Assembly (NCBI GenBank): GCA_964374025.1
Contig: CAYJWU010000001.1
Span: 1 to 64,000 of the forward strand
Direction: 5' to 3'
From: JBASTI01 sp964374025
GTDB lineage: Bacteria; Patescibacteriota; Minisyncoccia; Spechtbacterales; HO2-43-30
DNA: 64,000 nt
In this document: piece by piece, positions 32,787 to 41,370 of the stretch
Layout of the letters: every line of letters begins with the position of its first letter
Position numbering within the stretch: the stretch's first letter is position 1
Notes under the pieces: model-generated
The model's input: only the letters and a program-made list of their open reading frames with translations
Told to the model about the DNA's origin: nothing
Database searches by the model: none
Made by a program: the position numbers and the translations under genes

Positions 32787-34196
32787 TCACGCATGCCCAT
32801 TCTTAAGCCATTGAACATTTGAATATCTTTTATCTTCGTAATTCACTTTCCCATATTCGATCAAATCCTTAATCTCACGCACCCCATCCTCTATCTGCTT
32901 TGATGGAACGAAATGTAGCTCGCTTCGTGCCTTTCCAAAATCAACTTTATAATTTCTGATATCTGTTGCTCCCGTCTCTATTTGTATGCGCGCATCCGGT
33001 ACAACTTCGTGAACAATATCCCCCAGCTCCTCTATTCTGTAATTTTGCTCATTGCTGCCGCAGTTAAAAATCTGTCCGCCTACTTCTTGTATCGGCGCTT
33101 TAAGAATTTTTATAATAAATTCTCCGACATCTCTTACGTGCACATTCGGCCTCCATTGCTTGCCGCCCAAAATAGTTATAATTTTTCCTTTTACAGCCCG
33201 TGCTGTGAGTAAATTCACGACAAGATCAAATCGCGGCCTGAAAGATTTTCCGTATACAGTGGCCAATCTCAAGATAGTGGGCGCGAAATTCTCATCTCTC
33301 ATTTCAAGAAGCGCCCTCTCTGACGCAATCTTCATCCTTGCATAAAGTGAAACCGGCCTAAGCTCTGACTCTTCGTTGAGAAGCTCTTCGGATTCAGTCG
33401 CTCCGTACACACTACAGGAAGAAGTATATATTAACCTATTTATCTGGAAATATTTACACATCGAAGCAATAAGTCTAGTCGCAAGATAATTTGTCTGCAC
33501 TGTAATTTCAGGATTTATGGAACAGGCATAATCTCCAACAATCTCGGCAAGGTGTACTACTGCGTCCACATCGCGCATTGCGTCCGTTAAGTCTTCCACG
33601 TGCCTTGTGTCTCCTTTTACAATCCGAAGATTCCTTCGAGATTCTATGTCTTTTAATGAATCGTAGCCATATAAAAAAGCATCTAATACATTAACGTCAT
33701 AACCCCGGTCAAGCAAATCATGCACCAAAACAGATCCCGTATACCCTCCCCCTCCTATAACTAATATCTTCCTTACGTTTGGGGATCTCCAGCCACTGAA
33801 TTTGTTTTCCGAAAAGCGCGAAAATTTATCTCCGCGCACATCCAATATATCAACCACTTCTTTCGTCTTATTAACTAAAGGGATTTTAAAATATTCGAAT
33901 GGCCCGCGCGCAATTACCCTATTGCTCCTTAGAAATTTATTTATGCGGAAAAAATCCCACGAATCTTCCGCGACTAGCGGATCCGTATTCATAATAGAAG
34001 CTATATGCTCATCTATTCCCACGCCCCTCAAAATTGCTCTTCGCACGTCGCCGTCCGTTGCCGAACCAAGAATTTTCTTTTTTCCATCAACAACAAATAC
34101 AACTCTCTGTCCATTGCGATCTATAAGTCCAATGGCCTGTTTTATGCTAGCTTTATCACTAATCAGCATATCCAAAATTTTAGATCTGTTGTCCAT
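32787..34196 (-). CDS. CBS-pair domain fused to NAD-dependent sugar epimerase/dehydratase, 469 aa
   Basis: Residues 1-120 look like a CBS pair (IKQAIGLIDRNGQRVVFVVD, ILGSATDGDVRRAILRG, IASIMNTDPLVAEDS), the type often fused to nucleotidyltransferases of legionaminic acid clusters. Residues 143-440 are an extended SDR: ILVIGGGGYTGSVLV, HLAEIVGDYACSINPE, YTSSCSVYG with Tyr in SLYARMK, and RLATVYG. The combination suggests an epimerase or dehydratase controlled by adenine nucleotides. The first glycine motif is GGGGYTG rather than GGAGFIG. It overlaps the formyltransferase stop by 1 nt (TAATG). Fusion within one open frame is clear; the function is inferred. Confidence 0.85.
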   Translation of the reverse strand: MDNRSKILDMLISDKASIKQAIGLIDRNGQRVVFVVDGKKKILGSATDGDVRRAILRGVGIDEHIASIMNTDPLVAEDSWDFFRINKFLRSNRVIARGPFEYFKIPLVNKTKEVVDILDVRGDKFSRFSENKFSGWRSPNVRKILVIGGGGYTGSVLVHDLLDRGYDVNVLDAFLYGYDSLKDIESRRNLRIVKGDTRHVEDLTDAMRDVDAVVHLAEIVGDYACSINPEITVQTNYLATRLIASMCKYFQINRLIYTSSCSVYGATESEELLNEESELRPVSLYARMKIASERALLEMRDENFAPTILRLATVYGKSFRPRFDLVVNLLTARAVKGKIITILGGKQWRPNVHVRDVGEFIIKILKAPIQEVGGQIFNCGSNEQNYRIEELGDIVHEVVPDARIQIETGATDIRNYKVDFGKARSELHFVPSKQIEDGVREIKDLIEYGKVNYEDKRYSNVQWLKNGHA

Positions 34197-34834
34197 TAAT
34201 CCGCCTTATAGATTTTAATGATATACTTATGGCCCCTGTATTTAAAAAAGGCAGGATATCTCCCATTATCTGCTACGCGCAAGTTATTGAACGCTTCTTT
34301 TATTGATTTATTGATATCCAGCTCGCCATCCCGCCAAGTTCTTCGGCGATACCATGAAGAGGTGCCTCGCTGAACCCTTGAAACAAAATTCGGATATTTT
34401 GCAATAAATTTAAGTGCCATTTCGATTACTTTGTTTGCCTGCTTTTCTCTAAGTTCGTCGTGTAACTCGTGGCCTTCTAGTATAATGTGATCTTCGAGAT
34501 AAATATTACCGCTGTCTACCTTTTCAGTTGCTTCGAATAAAGTAAACCAAATTTTCTTTTTCCCTTCGAGAACTTGCCATATGAGCGGAGCAAATCCGCG
34601 ACCTTGCGGCAATTTACTTCCATGTATAACAATATTATGTTTATTCAACTGTAATATATCCCTCCCAACAATTCTCTCGCAGCTTAAAAGAAACAAACAA
34701 TCGCCTCTTTTTATTTGACTATAACTATGCGCCAAAAAAACTGCGTGACCCTCTTTGCGCAAACTTTCTCTTAATCCTTTTGCGTGGGGGATAAACCAAC
34801 TACTTGGGTTATCCACCAAAATAGTAATCTTCAT
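34196..34834 (-). CDS. Sugar N-formyltransferase-like protein, 212 aa
   Basis: Formyl_trans_N fold related to methionyl-tRNA formyltransferase and to PseJ-like enzymes of nonulosonic acid clusters: NIVIHGSKLPQGRGFAPL (about 68-85), LFEATEKVDSGNIYLED and, at the C-terminus, RVADNGRYPAFFKYRGHKYII, which is characteristic of this sugar subgroup. The catalytic His and Asp are visible; the Asn sits at an unusual distance before the His. It would add a formyl group from 10-formyl-THF to an amino sugar. The start is ATG 34834 (MKITILVDN); no clear Shine-Dalgarno. Confidence 0.85.
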   Translation of the reverse strand: MKITILVDNPSSWFIPHAKGLRESLRKEGHAVFLAHSYSQIKRGDCLFLLSCERIVGRDILQLNKHNIVIHGSKLPQGRGFAPLIWQVLEGKKKIWFTLFEATEKVDSGNIYLEDHIILEGHELHDELREKQANKVIEMALKFIAKYPNFVSRVQRGTSSWYRRRTWRDGELDINKSIKEAFNNLRVADNGRYPAFFKYRGHKYIIKIYKAD

Positions 34835-34855
34835 TGGTGGCAAGTTTATAAAATT

Positions 34856-35530
34856 TTAGTACTCCCGAATTGGATATCGAGTACCGTACCTTTCCTCTAG
34901 CTGCTTCAGCCCCCTTGCCACAAGTCCTCGATCTGCCGTTATGCTGTTTTCACGACGAATATAATGGAATAGGGGGGTTGCTACGTGCGCGCCTTTGTAT
35001 TTTTGATTCATTATTTTAATAAGAATATCGTATTCCGGAAAAATAAGTTCTTCGTCATATAACCCAACCTTAAAAAGAATCTCCTTCCTAAACATAATTC
35101 CTTCTGCGATACTGTTAAAAATATTATCGCCCAACGATACGACTTTTTTTGTGTTATTTCTTGAATGCTCCCAGTAATCGCAGTACGCAAATGCCGCTTT
35201 TTTATCTAGATTGAGTCGAGAATACAGCTCTTCTATACAATTTTTCTCAAACATATCGTCTGAATCCAGTAAAATCACGAAGGGGGTTGATGAATTTTTT
35301 ATACCAACATTAATCGCGGAAACAGGACCGGCATGCTCACTTTCTATTGCGCGGATTTTTTTATTAAAGCCGCGCACAATATTTATTGTCCCATCAGTTG
35401 ATCCGTCATCCACTACTATAACTTCGTATACGCCTCCCCCAAAAGATTGATCTAGCGCGCTAGAAATTGCTCTCTCAACAAACTCCCTAGAATTGAAAGT
35501 ACGTATAATAACACTAACTTTCGGTTTCAT
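34856..35530 (-). CDS. GT2 family glycosyltransferase, 224 aa
   Basis: Single-domain GT-A enzyme: VSVIIRTFNSREFVERAISSALDQ (written here to show the start), VVDDGSTDGT, HAGPVSAINVGI, acidic motif LLDSDDMFEKN (about 91-101) and GIMFRKEI. No membrane helix. It presumably adds one sugar to the glycan whose precursors are made by this operon. It sits 9 bp after neuB and 21 bp before the formyltransferase. Confidence 0.92.
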   Translation of the reverse strand: MKPKVSVIIRTFNSREFVERAISSALDQSFGGGVYEVIVVDDGSTDGTINIVRGFNKKIRAIESEHAGPVSAINVGIKNSSTPFVILLDSDDMFEKNCIEELYSRLNLDKKAAFAYCDYWEHSRNNTKKVVSLGDNIFNSIAEGIMFRKEILFKVGLYDEELIFPEYDILIKIMNQKYKGAHVATPLFHYIRRENSITADRGLVARGLKQLEERYGTRYPIREY

Positions 35531-35539
35531 ATTTGTCTT

Positions 35540-36646
35540 CTATTTAGTCAGTATATCGTCCCATGTTATGCTTTTGTTGGAAGGAATATCTTGCACCGCT
35601 CTATACCCTTTCATTAGTAAATCGTAGTACTTTGGCTCCAATCCGCTCCTGTTCTTTCCTGGGCGCAACACAGCAATGTTTCTTGAAGTAAACTTTTCTC
35701 CCTTTCTTATGCCCCGTATCGCAAAAATAGTCCTGTACAAAAAACTCCTATAGTAGTTCTCCTGCTTAATGTTTCGTTCGGTTTTGCCAAGCACAATTGA
35801 GTTTATTTTGATGTCGCCGCCTTTTCCGGCGCGGAGCTTATTTTCCGTATCCCTTATTGCTTTCACCATAGACTTCAATTCTCTGGGATTAAGCGCAAAA
35901 GAATGATCCGGCCCTGGCATGCGCCTATCTAATGTTATATGTTTTTCAACAACCTTAGCACCCAGAGCAACGGCTGCCTTTGGCCCCATGGCGGGATCTC
36001 GGCTATGGTCGGAAAACCCGACAATTGCGCGCGGAAAACATTGCTTAAACATATTTATTGTACGCAAATTTAAAACTTTTAGAGGAGCTGGGTATACGGC
36101 AACGCAATGCATAATAACTATCTTATTGTTGCCTTCGTTCTCTATAGCTTCCACGGCCTCTGCGATCTCTTTCAATTTAGCCATGCCAAATGAGATTATG
36201 ACGGGCTTATTCTTTTTTGCGACATGGCGGATGAGTGGTATGTGCGAAGATTCGGAAGATGTAATTTTATACGCATCTGTGCCAAATTTTTCCAGCATAT
36301 CCGCGCTGACCTCGTCGCAAACTGAAGAGAAAAACTCCAAGCCCTTTGCGTGCGAATATTTGCGCAATTTGGGCAGCCACGCAAATGGAAGCTCGGAGTC
36401 TCTAATAATCTCTAATATATCGCGCTTTTCCCCACTTGCAATTTTATATTTTCCTGCATTTTGAGGATACATTCTCCCTGCTCTAAAAAGTTGAAATTTA
36501 ACAGCGTTACAACCAGTTTCTGCCGCAACGTCAATTAACTGCAGAGCTTGCTCATACTTGCCGTCATAATTAATGCCGATTTCAGCGACTACAAAGCATG
36601 GATTTTCTGCTCCTATTTTTGTTTTGCCTATTTTGAATTCCTTCAT
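35540..36646 (-). CDS. neuB: NeuB-family nonulosonic acid synthase with SAF domain, 368 aa
   Basis: Condenses a six-carbon amino sugar with phosphoenolpyruvate to give a nine-carbon keto acid (sialic, legionaminic or pseudaminic type). N-terminal TIM barrel: VVAEIGINYDGKYEQAL, AVKFQLF, YKITSSE, ISFGMA, GFSDHSRD and EKHITLDRRMPGPDHSFAL (about 233-251). C-terminal SAF antifreeze-like domain: FAIRGIRKGEKFTSRNI to the end. Neighbours (DegT aminotransferase 1 bp upstream, cytidylyltransferase) point to a bacillosamine-derived acid of the legionaminic/pseudaminic kind, but the exact substrate is not determined. Confidence 0.93.
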   Translation of the reverse strand: MKEFKIGKTKIGAENPCFVVAEIGINYDGKYEQALQLIDVAAETGCNAVKFQLFRAGRMYPQNAGKYKIASGEKRDILEIIRDSELPFAWLPKLRKYSHAKGLEFFSSVCDEVSADMLEKFGTDAYKITSSESSHIPLIRHVAKKNKPVIISFGMAKLKEIAEAVEAIENEGNNKIVIMHCVAVYPAPLKVLNLRTINMFKQCFPRAIVGFSDHSRDPAMGPKAAVALGAKVVEKHITLDRRMPGPDHSFALNPRELKSMVKAIRDTENKLRAGKGGDIKINSIVLGKTERNIKQENYYRSFLYRTIFAIRGIRKGEKFTSRNIAVLRPGKNRSGLEPKYYDLLMKGYRAVQDIPSNKSITWDDILTK

Positions 36647-36647
36647 A

Positions 36648-37793
36648 TTAAGATAATATTTCTTTTACTGAATGAATTACGTAGTTAACATCCCCTTTCG
36701 TCATTTTAGGATACAATGGGAGCGAAACTATTCTTCTGAATATTCCTTCCGTTATGGGCAAAATGCCCCGCTTATAACCGAATTTCTTTCGGTAAAAAGA
36801 TTGCATGTGCAGGGGTATAAAATGCACGCTTGCGGCTATGTTTTTCTTTGCGAGTTTTTCTATGAATAAATCTCGCGCAAAGCCTTCAACTAATATGGGG
36901 TATAAATGATATGCGTGCCTTGATAGGGCTTCTGTACTAAAAATTTTTATGCGCTTCAGGTCTTTCAGGCCATCCGTATACAGACTCGCGTATTCATTTC
37001 TTATTTTCATAAACTTATCTGCTTTTTTCAATTGACAAATACCGAGAGCCGCTTGGATATCAAACATATTGTACTTCCAACCCGCATATTCTATATCATA
37101 TCGCCAAGACCCGCCTTTAGAATATCTCTTCCAGGCATCTTTTGAAATTCCGTGCAGTCTGTTTTTTATTACGAAATCGGCAATGCTCCTGTTATTCGTT
37201 GTAAGCATCCCGCCTTCTCCCGTAGTAATGCACTTCGTAGGATAAAAACTAAAACAGGTTGTGTTGCCAAATGAACCAATCTTTTTCCCCCTATACTCAC
37301 TCCCTAGGGCATGAGCCGCGTCTTCGATAATAATGAGTTTCTTATTTTTTGCGATTTCATTAACTGCCTCAATATCATAGGGATTCCCGCCGTAATGAAC
37401 AGGGACAATAGCTTTTGTATTTCTCGTGATAGCGCCTTTTATTTTCTCGGGATCAATGTTTAATGTATCTTCCCTTATGTCGACAAATATAGGTTTTGCC
37501 CCTACGTTAACAACCATATTTGCGCAGGAAGCAAAAGTAAAAGAAGGCATTATCACCTCGTCTCCCGGACCTACGCCATGGGCAAGAAGAGCCAAATGTA
37601 GCGAGGCGGTACAGGATGTCAGCCCAATCGCGTATTTCACTCCGATGTATGACGCGAAATCCTTTTCAAATTGACGGGTCTTCGGGCCAGTAGATAGCCA
37701 CCCCGATCTAAGAATTGCTACTACCTCATTTATTTCATCCCTTTCAATTGTTGGCAGACAAAATGGCATAAATTTTTCATGCGCTTTATCCAT
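36648..37793 (-). CDS. DegT/DnrJ/EryC1 family PLP aminotransferase, 381 aa
   Basis: Sugar aminotransferase acting on a keto-sugar nucleotide. Signatures: LRSGWLSTGPKTRQFE, LTSCTASLHLAL, PSFTFASCANMVVNVGAKPIFVD, IIEDAAHALGS, and the PLP lysine in SFYPTKCITTGEGGM (about 182-196). The YNMFDIQAALG block is present and length is normal. In nonulosonic acid pathways such enzymes (LegC/PseC/PglE-like) make the 4-amino sugar before NeuB. It sits 1 bp upstream of neuB and 3 bp downstream of the cytidylyltransferase gene. Confidence 0.94.
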   Translation of the reverse strand: MDKAHEKFMPFCLPTIERDEINEVVAILRSGWLSTGPKTRQFEKDFASYIGVKYAIGLTSCTASLHLALLAHGVGPGDEVIMPSFTFASCANMVVNVGAKPIFVDIREDTLNIDPEKIKGAITRNTKAIVPVHYGGNPYDIEAVNEIAKNKKLIIIEDAAHALGSEYRGKKIGSFGNTTCFSFYPTKCITTGEGGMLTTNNRSIADFVIKNRLHGISKDAWKRYSKGGSWRYDIEYAGWKYNMFDIQAALGICQLKKADKFMKIRNEYASLYTDGLKDLKRIKIFSTEALSRHAYHLYPILVEGFARDLFIEKLAKKNIAASVHFIPLHMQSFYRKKFGYKRGILPITEGIFRRIVSLPLYPKMTKGDVNYVIHSVKEILS

Positions 37794-37796
37794 GGG

Positions 37797-38495
37797 TTAT
37801 CGCGAATTATTACGCAAAAATTCAATAATTTTTTCCAGTATAATTTCTCCTCTGTTATCACGGAAAAATACTGACTCTATTTTTTTAAACATTTGATAAT
37901 CCTCCTCTGTGTCTAATGTTAAACGAATGCCATCCGCGTTATACGACTTCAGGGGCGCTACATCCTTCTGCTTAAATAGTTCGGAATGTTTGTAGAAATA
38001 TGGAGTCACATGTTCGCGTTCGTAATCTAGTTTTGCGTCATGATGCGCGGCTTCAAGCGCGTGGAATGTAAATACCTCCGATCCGGTTCCCACGGGCATC
38101 CCGCTTCTATGGTTGCTCACGTAGTCTAAATTTTCATTTATCAAAATATCAACCAATCTGCTCATCTCTATCATATCTGTAAATATGTTATCGGAAGTAA
38201 CTCTGCCTATAATTTCGCTTGCAAATCTCCTCGCAGCTTCATAATATCGCCCAAGCACGTCCTGCTCGCTCCCTCGCGAATATATATATAATCTCTTTTT
38301 GCATAGTTCTTCTATGGCATCATCCTTCGGGTTAATAGTGGTCGCGACTATAACATTTCCCACGCGGCTGGAAGCCCTTGCGGATTCTACAATATACTCA
38401 AGTACTGATACTCCCGCAAATGGCAAGAGGACTTTCCCCGGCAAACGCGTTGATCCCATCCTTGCCTGTATAATAATATCTATGGCTCGTTTCAT
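37797..38495 (-). CDS. Cytidylyltransferase (SpsF/PseF/NeuA-like), 232 aa
   Basis: Nucleotidyltransferase fold: IIIQARMGSTRLPGKVLLP at the N-terminus is the CTP-binding signature, followed by IVATTINPKDD, GSEQDVLGRYYEAA and RVTSDNIFTD. It fits activation of the NeuB product as a CMP-sugar. It belongs to the SpsF-like branch rather than classical NeuA. The HTH gene lies 13 bp upstream and the aminotransferase 3 bp downstream. Confidence 0.9.
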   Translation of the reverse strand: MKRAIDIIIQARMGSTRLPGKVLLPFAGVSVLEYIVESARASSRVGNVIVATTINPKDDAIEELCKKRLYIYSRGSEQDVLGRYYEAARRFASEIIGRVTSDNIFTDMIEMSRLVDILINENLDYVSNHRSGMPVGTGSEVFTFHALEAAHHDAKLDYEREHVTPYFYKHSELFKQKDVAPLKSYNADGIRLTLDTEEDYQMFKKIESVFFRDNRGEIILEKIIEFLRNNSR

Positions 38496-38508
38496 TTCTT
38501 CAAACTAA

Positions 38509-38760
38509 CTACCAATCCCTTATTTTATCACTAATGCTCTTCTTCATGCCGCGGTACCAATGTATCGCCCTTTTCTCAACCGCTGGAGATATAACCCTAA
38601 GCAATTCACGGCCCAAAAAACGATACTGCCCGCCAACTTTATTCGCGCGTATTATGCCCTTCTTTATCATACGCTTCATAGTGCTGCTGCTTACCTTAAG
38701 CAACATCTGTGTTTCCTTCGTGGTATATACTGCGTTTGGCTTTATCTCTTGATCTATCAT
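38509..38760 (-). CDS. Small HTH (MerR/excisionase-like) DNA-binding protein, 83 aa
   Basis: VYTTKETQMLLKVSSSTMKRMIKKGIIRANKVGGQYRF is a helix-turn-helix of the excisionase/HTH_17 type, covering about residues 11-48, with a basic C-terminal tail (HWYRGMKKSISDKIRDW). The start is set at ATG 38760, because a TTGACA/TATAGT promoter ends just upstream; the longer open frame would include the promoter. It is the first gene of the nonulosonic acid operon and faces the aldolase operon across 150 bp, so it is a candidate regulator of one or both. Confidence 0.8.
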   Translation of the reverse strand: MIDQEIKPNAVYTTKETQMLLKVSSSTMKRMIKKGIIRANKVGGQYRFLGRELLRVISPAVEKRAIHWYRGMKKSISDKIRDW

Positions 38761-38770
38761 ATATAAATAA

Positions 38771-38800
38771 ACTATACTAAATAGTACCAAAAGGTGTCAA
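38771..38800 (-). promoter_or_regulatory. Sigma-70-type promoter of the nonulosonic acid operon
   Basis: On the minus strand TTGACA (38800-38795) is followed after 18 nt by TATAGT (38776-38771). The HTH start codon is 10 nt further on, so the mRNA leader would be only a few nucleotides (near-leaderless). It is the best promoter seen in the window. Confidence 0.75.
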
Positions 38801-38824
38801 TGAGTATCGCGGCTATTGCGCTAT

Positions 38825-38842
38825 ATAACAATATCTTGTTAT
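38825..38842. promoter_or_regulatory. Inverted repeat, possible operator
   Basis: ATAACAA-TATC-TTGTTAT is a perfect 7-bp inverted repeat between the two divergent promoters (38771-38800 minus and 38867-38895 plus). Its location next to the HTH gene suggests an operator, but binding is inferred only from position. Confidence 0.45.
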
Positions 38843-38866
38843 CATATTCTCAATTACTTCTTGCAC

Positions 38867-38895
38867 TTGACTTCTATACCGAGAGGACCAATAAT
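38867..38895 (+). promoter_or_regulatory. Probable promoter of the aldolase operon
   Basis: TTGACT (38867-38872) and AATAAT (38890-38895) are 17 nt apart, and the aldolase ATG is at 38911. GAGAGGA at 38881-38887 lies within the spacer and is too far to be a Shine-Dalgarno. Confidence 0.55.
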
Positions 38896-38910
38896 CAATA
38901 GTATCAAAGT

Positions 38911-39669
38911 ATGATTCCACTTAAAGAGGCTCTACTAAAAAATAAACTCTCCGTCGGCTCCTGGATTACCCTCGGTCATCCCGCGATAGCCGAAATGATG
39001 GCTAAGGCCGGTTTTGATTGGCTGACAATAGATATGGAGCATAGCGCGATTGATTTAGGCGATGCGCAAATACTTATGCAGGTTATTGAGCTCTCCGGCT
39101 GCACGCCTCTCGTCAGGGTTGGCGAAAACGACTCTTACTTGATAAAACGCGTGATGGATGCCGGAGCAAAGGGTGTCATCGTGCCAATGGTAAACAGCAA
39201 AGAGGAAGCTATAAAGGCCGTGGAGGCAGTAAAATATCCGCCCTTCGGGAAAAGGGGGGTGGGGCTGGGCAGGGCCCAAGGATATGGCCTGGAGTTTGAA
39301 AAATACAAAAAGTGGGCCGCGAAGGAAAGTGTTGTGATTGTCCAAGTTGAACATATTGAAGCAGTAAGAAACCTGGAGGCGATCCTCGCCGTAAAGGGCG
39401 TAGATGGCTTTATTGTCGGCCCGTATGATCTTTCGGGATCCTTGGGCGTTCCGGGTGAATTTGATAATCCCCAAGTCAAATCTGCCCTAGATCGCGTAAT
39501 AAAAATCGCGAAAAAGATGGGTAAAACAGCCGGTTTTCATGTAGTCTCTCCTGACCCAGAGCTTTTTAAGCGCAAGTTTGCCGAAGGATATCGGTTTCTC
39601 GCTTTTGGATTAGATACTCTCTTTTTAGGGGAATGCCTAAGGGAACGAATATCTAAAATTAAAAAATAG
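38911..39669 (+). CDS. HpcH/HpaI family class II aldolase, 252 aa
   Basis: Metal-dependent aldolase that joins or splits pyruvate and an aldehyde to give a 2-keto-3-deoxy (or 4-hydroxy) acid. Signatures: GSWITLGHPAIAEMMAKAGFDW, TIDMEHSAID with the catalytic His, PLVRVGEND with the Arg for the pyruvate carboxylate, GAKGVIVPMV, IVQVEHIEAV with the metal Glu, and VGPYDLSGSLG with the metal Asp. QVEH replaces the commoner QIET. With the KdsB-like gene 1 bp downstream it may build a keto-deoxy sugar acid for CMP activation. Confidence 0.93.
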   Translation: MIPLKEALLKNKLSVGSWITLGHPAIAEMMAKAGFDWLTIDMEHSAIDLGDAQILMQVIELSGCTPLVRVGENDSYLIKRVMDAGAKGVIVPMVNSKEEAIKAVEAVKYPPFGKRGVGLGRAQGYGLEFEKYKKWAAKESVVIVQVEHIEAVRNLEAILAVKGVDGFIVGPYDLSGSLGVPGEFDNPQVKSALDRVIKIAKKMGKTAGFHVVSPDPELFKRKFAEGYRFLAFGLDTLFLGECLRERISKIKK

Positions 39670-39670
39670 C

Positions 39671-40459
39671 ATGAAAAATCCAAAAAAGAAACTTAGAGTC
39701 ATCGGCATTATACCCGCGAGAATGGGATCAAGCAGATTCCCGGGAAAACCTTTGGCAAAAATTCTCGGCGTTCCCATGGTTGGGCATGTGTATTTTCGCT
39801 GTAAAATGGCCAAATCTCTTGACGAGGTTTATATCGCCACTTGTGATAAAGAAATAATGGACTACGCGTCATCTATCGGGGCCAAGGCAGTGATGACTAA
39901 AGACACCCACGAGCGCGCTTCAGACAGATCTGCCGAAGCAATGCTTAAAATTGAGAAAGGGCTGAAGCAAAAACAGGATATCGTTGTAATGATTCAGGGC
40001 GACGAACCCATGGTGCACCCCAAAATGATAGATGCTTCAGTAAAACCCCTTCTCAAAGACTCTTCCGTTCTTGTAAGCAATCTCACCGAGCCAATCGAAA
40101 GCCAAGAGGAACATGAAGATCCAAACTGCATAAAAGTGGTTTTGGATAAAAGGAACTTCGCGGTATATATGTCCCGCGAGCCGATCCCTACTCGTAAAAA
40201 GGGCGCGACTGGATTTCCAATGTGGAAACAGGTTTGCATAATCCCCTTTCGGCGCGACTTTTTGCTTAAATTTAATCAGTTAAAGCCCACTCCCCTTGAA
40301 ATTGCGGAATCAATTGATATGCTGCGCGTTTTGGAACATGGCTATAAAGTGAAGATGGCGCCCACTCCCTTTCAAACCCATAGTGTTGATACAAGAGAAG
40401 ATTTGGAACTGGTTCAAAGATTAATGGCTAACGACCCCCTAATAGTCAAATATTCATGA
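39671..40459 (+). CDS. kdsB: KdsB-like 3-deoxy-manno-octulosonate cytidylyltransferase, 262 aa
   Basis: CMP-Kdo synthetase family: VIGIIPARMGSSRFPGKPL (CTP site, about 10-28), VYIATCDKEI, VMIQGDEPMVHP (about 115-126), MSREPIPT and VDTREDLELV at the end. The substrate may be Kdo or a related keto-deoxy acid. No kdsA, kdsC or kdsD is near; instead an aldolase precedes it and a 2-hydroxyacid dehydrogenase follows with a 4-nt overlap, so a Kdo-like sugar made by another route is plausible. Confidence 0.92.
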   Translation: MKNPKKKLRVIGIIPARMGSSRFPGKPLAKILGVPMVGHVYFRCKMAKSLDEVYIATCDKEIMDYASSIGAKAVMTKDTHERASDRSAEAMLKIEKGLKQKQDIVVMIQGDEPMVHPKMIDASVKPLLKDSSVLVSNLTEPIESQEEHEDPNCIKVVLDKRNFAVYMSREPIPTRKKGATGFPMWKQVCIIPFRRDFLLKFNQLKPTPLEIAESIDMLRVLEHGYKVKMAPTPFQTHSVDTREDLELVQRLMANDPLIVKYS

Positions 40460-41358
40460 AAATAGTTATATCCACAACCACATTTGGAGAATTCGATCAG
40501 AGCCCAGTAAAGATGCTAGAAAACGCCAGCGTAGATTTCACGCTCAATCCATACCGACGCAAATTAACCAGCGAAGAAGTAGTGGATTTCGCCAAAGACG
40601 CAGCGGGAATTATTGCCGGCACCGAATCGTTAAATGGCGACGTTCTACGACAACTCAAGGGCCTCAAAGTTATCTCCCGTTGCGGAGCAGGAGTTGATAA
40701 TGTGGACTTTAAGACCGCGGGTGAGCTTGGAATAAACGTCTATAGCACTCCCTACGGCCCAACAAGAGCAGTGGCTGAATTAACCGTTGGTTTAATGCTT
40801 GATTGCTTGAGGGGTATCTCACAAAGCGATAGATCTATCCGGAGGGGTGAGTGGCAAAAGCCCATGGGCTGGCTGTTGGAGGGGAAGACCGTGGGCATAG
40901 TTGGCTTCGGGAGAATCGGCAAAACAGTCTGCCGGCTGCTTCAGCCCTGGGGGGTAAAAATTATAGCGTATGATATTGTCCCGCCGCTGGATAACTTAGG
41001 AGCAACAATAGTAACTCTTGGAAATTTAATAACGAACTCGGACATTATCACGCTTCATACGCCGAGTGACGCCGGCTGTATTATCAATGCTTCTTCTATC
41101 GCTAAAATGAAAGACGGGGCCATTGTTATCAATGCCTCTCGCGGAGATTTGGTTGATGAAAACGCCCTCTATGACGCAATAACATCAAAAAAACTAGCCG
41201 GCGCGGGCATTGATACCCCCTCGGAAGAGCCATATGTTGGAAAATTAAGAGAGTTGGAAAACATAATTCTCACATCGCACATTGGTTCTTACGCGAAAGA
41301 AGCCCGCGTTCTAATGGAAAAGCAGGCAGTGGAGAACCTGCTTAATGGGTTAGCATAA
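40456..41358 (+). CDS. D-2-hydroxyacid dehydrogenase (phosphoglycerate dehydrogenase-like), 300 aa
   Basis: NAD site GIVGFGRIGKTV and catalytic Arg in INASRGDLVDENAL are clear; the Glu (DTPSEEPY) and His (LTSHIGSYAKE) motifs follow at the usual distances. There is no C-terminal ACT domain, so it is shorter than SerA. It oxidises or reduces a 2-hydroxy/2-keto acid. The 4-nt overlap with the KdsB-like gene ties it to the CMP-sugar branch, where it could make the aldolase substrate or reduce a keto acid; serine synthesis is the alternative. Confidence 0.9.
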   Translation: MKIVISTTTFGEFDQSPVKMLENASVDFTLNPYRRKLTSEEVVDFAKDAAGIIAGTESLNGDVLRQLKGLKVISRCGAGVDNVDFKTAGELGINVYSTPYGPTRAVAELTVGLMLDCLRGISQSDRSIRRGEWQKPMGWLLEGKTVGIVGFGRIGKTVCRLLQPWGVKIIAYDIVPPLDNLGATIVTLGNLITNSDIITLHTPSDAGCIINASSIAKMKDGAIVINASRGDLVDENALYDAITSKKLAGAGIDTPSEEPYVGKLRELENIILTSHIGSYAKEARVLMEKQAVENLLNGLA

Positions 41359-41370
41359 GCCCTATCGCTA

